Below, piece by piece: positions 23,648 to 23,846 of a stretch of 23,846 nucleotides of DNA. Below the pieces are notes generated by a model. That model did not search any database, was not told the DNA's origin, and worked only from the letters and a program-made list of their open reading frames with translations. This stretch comes from JANWZL01 sp037445185 (GTDB taxonomy: Bacteria > Pseudomonadota > Gammaproteobacteria > Burkholderiales > Thiobacillaceae): the NCBI GenBank assembly GCA_037445185.1, contig JBBIKZ010000027.1:1-23846 (forward strand). The letters run 5' to 3'. Position numbers and translations under genes: made by a program. Position 1 is the first letter of the stretch, and each line of letters begins with the position of its first letter.

Positions 23648-23846
23648 TCAGCCCGAGAGGGCGACAACGTTGTCGCCCTCTCGGGCGGCGGCACGCGCCG
23701 CCGCCCATTCGTGATACTCCTGCATGTCCAGATACCTTCGTTCGAGCCAGGCTTCGTTCTGCTCGGCCAGTAGTGCCCCGATCAACCGCAGAGCCGACCT
23801 AGAGCAACGTATCAAGTCCGCCCCCGTTGGGCCCTTAACACGAATG
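23648..23846 (-). CDS. IS256-family-like transposase, C-terminal part
   Basis: The last 65 or so codons of a minus-strand frame that enters from beyond the window. The segment SALRLIGALLAEQNEAWLER followed by RYLDMQEYHEWAAARAA matches the typical end of IS256-family (Mutator-like DDE) transposases, where a leucine-rich helix leads to an EW..RRY motif. The residues before it (VKGPTGADLIRCSR) fit the family poorly, so there may be a frameshift or divergence there. The catalytic DDE residues would be upstream and are not visible. The final 12 codons are encoded by a perfect palindrome. Partial; activity cannot be judged. Confidence 0.6.
   Translation of the reverse strand, partial: IRVKGPTGADLIRCSRSALRLIGALLAEQNEAWLERRYLDMQEYHEWAAARAAAREGDNVVALSG
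23651..23686. repeat. Perfect 36-base palindrome
   Basis: The 18-base arm GCCCGAGAGGGCGACAAC (23651-23668) is followed directly by its exact reverse complement (23669-23686), with no mismatch and no spacer. It starts immediately next to the transposase stop codon and encodes the last residues AREGDNVVALSG on the minus strand. As RNA it would form a very stable hairpin on either strand. Confidence 0.95.
23683..23706. repeat. Second hairpin overlapping the palindrome
   Basis: GGGCGGCGGC (23683-23692) and GCCGCCGCCC (23697-23706) are perfect 10-base arms around loop ACGC. The first four bases are also the last four of the 36-base palindrome, so the two hairpins cannot both be complete at once. 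Confidence 0.9.

Larger units (their letters stand above)
23591..23846 (-). mobile_element. Right end of an IS256-family-like element, continues off the window
   Basis: The element consists of the transposase C-terminus (stop at 23648) and, about 25 bases further on, an AT-richer end resembling IS256-type terminal repeats. Read on the minus strand that end contains AAATTTACGGC then AGATTTTGGACTTGAC, finishing near 23591. The other end, and any target duplication, lies outside the window. The border is an estimate from composition and position. Confidence 0.55.

Noticed and set aside
23519..23773. 84-residue plus-strand frame across the IS end
   Set aside because: It crosses the palindromes and the inferred IS border; the minus-strand frame fits an IS256-type transposase end.
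1..23846. CRISPR arrays, rRNA, tRNA, riboswitch classes
   Set aside because: No regularly spaced repeats and no recognisable RNA gene or riboswitch core were seen on either strand.

Overview
This is a GC-rich chromosomal window from what looks like a betaproteobacterium with respiratory nitrate reduction, polyphosphate metabolism and flagellar chemotaxis. The assignment is inferred from gene content: a CobD/CbiB-family paralogue, convergent ppx/ppk, a GcvR-type ACT protein, a soluble MCP-CZB receptor behind a sigma-28 promoter, and a napDAGHB operon. No rRNA, tRNA or CRISPR array was seen.

Left part (1-6512): a short basic hypothetical protein, a GcvR-like ACT-domain protein (minus), a secreted metallo-beta-lactamase-fold hydrolase (minus), a two-gene membrane operon (GyrI-like effector-binding protein overlapping a CbiB-like protein), a soluble zinc-binding chemotaxis receptor with its own flagellar-type promoter, and a fused SpmA-SpmB nucleoside-recognition membrane protein.

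Polyphosphate block (6644-11742): ppx and ppk1 converge with no base between their stop codons. Divergent from ppk1 is a CYTH-CHAD protein, whose domains act on or bind polyphosphate/triphosphate. Together they are a compact synthesis, degradation and binding set.

Nitrate block (11744-17994): a Crp/Fnr-family regulator without FNR iron-sulfur cysteines is divergent from napD-napA-napG-napH-napB. The intergenic region has an FNR/DNR-type box centred 41.5 bases upstream of the start predicted by a -10-like hexamer, the class II activator position. NapA is the long 913-residue form. NapG/NapH are present and napC, napE and napF are absent, as in Shewanella NAP-beta and the epsilonproteobacterial type. 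A UUCG-loop terminator closes the operon.

Right part (17994-22354): on the minus strand, an SLC13-type permease with two TrkA-C domains lies directly upstream of a periplasmic gamma-glutamyltransferase, followed by a membrane-anchored retropepsin-like protease.

Right edge (22355-23846): this is decaying DNA. A NarL/LuxR-type response regulator can be reassembled only across several frames and two internal stops. Beyond it are two strong hairpins, the 3' piece of an unrecognised gene, and the end of an IS256-family-like element that appears to have cut that gene. A perfect 36-base palindrome, overlapping a second 10-bp-stem hairpin, ends at the transposase stop codon. No clear new multi-gene system was found; the most unusual items are the nap promoter/operon architecture and the palindrome-bearing right edge.
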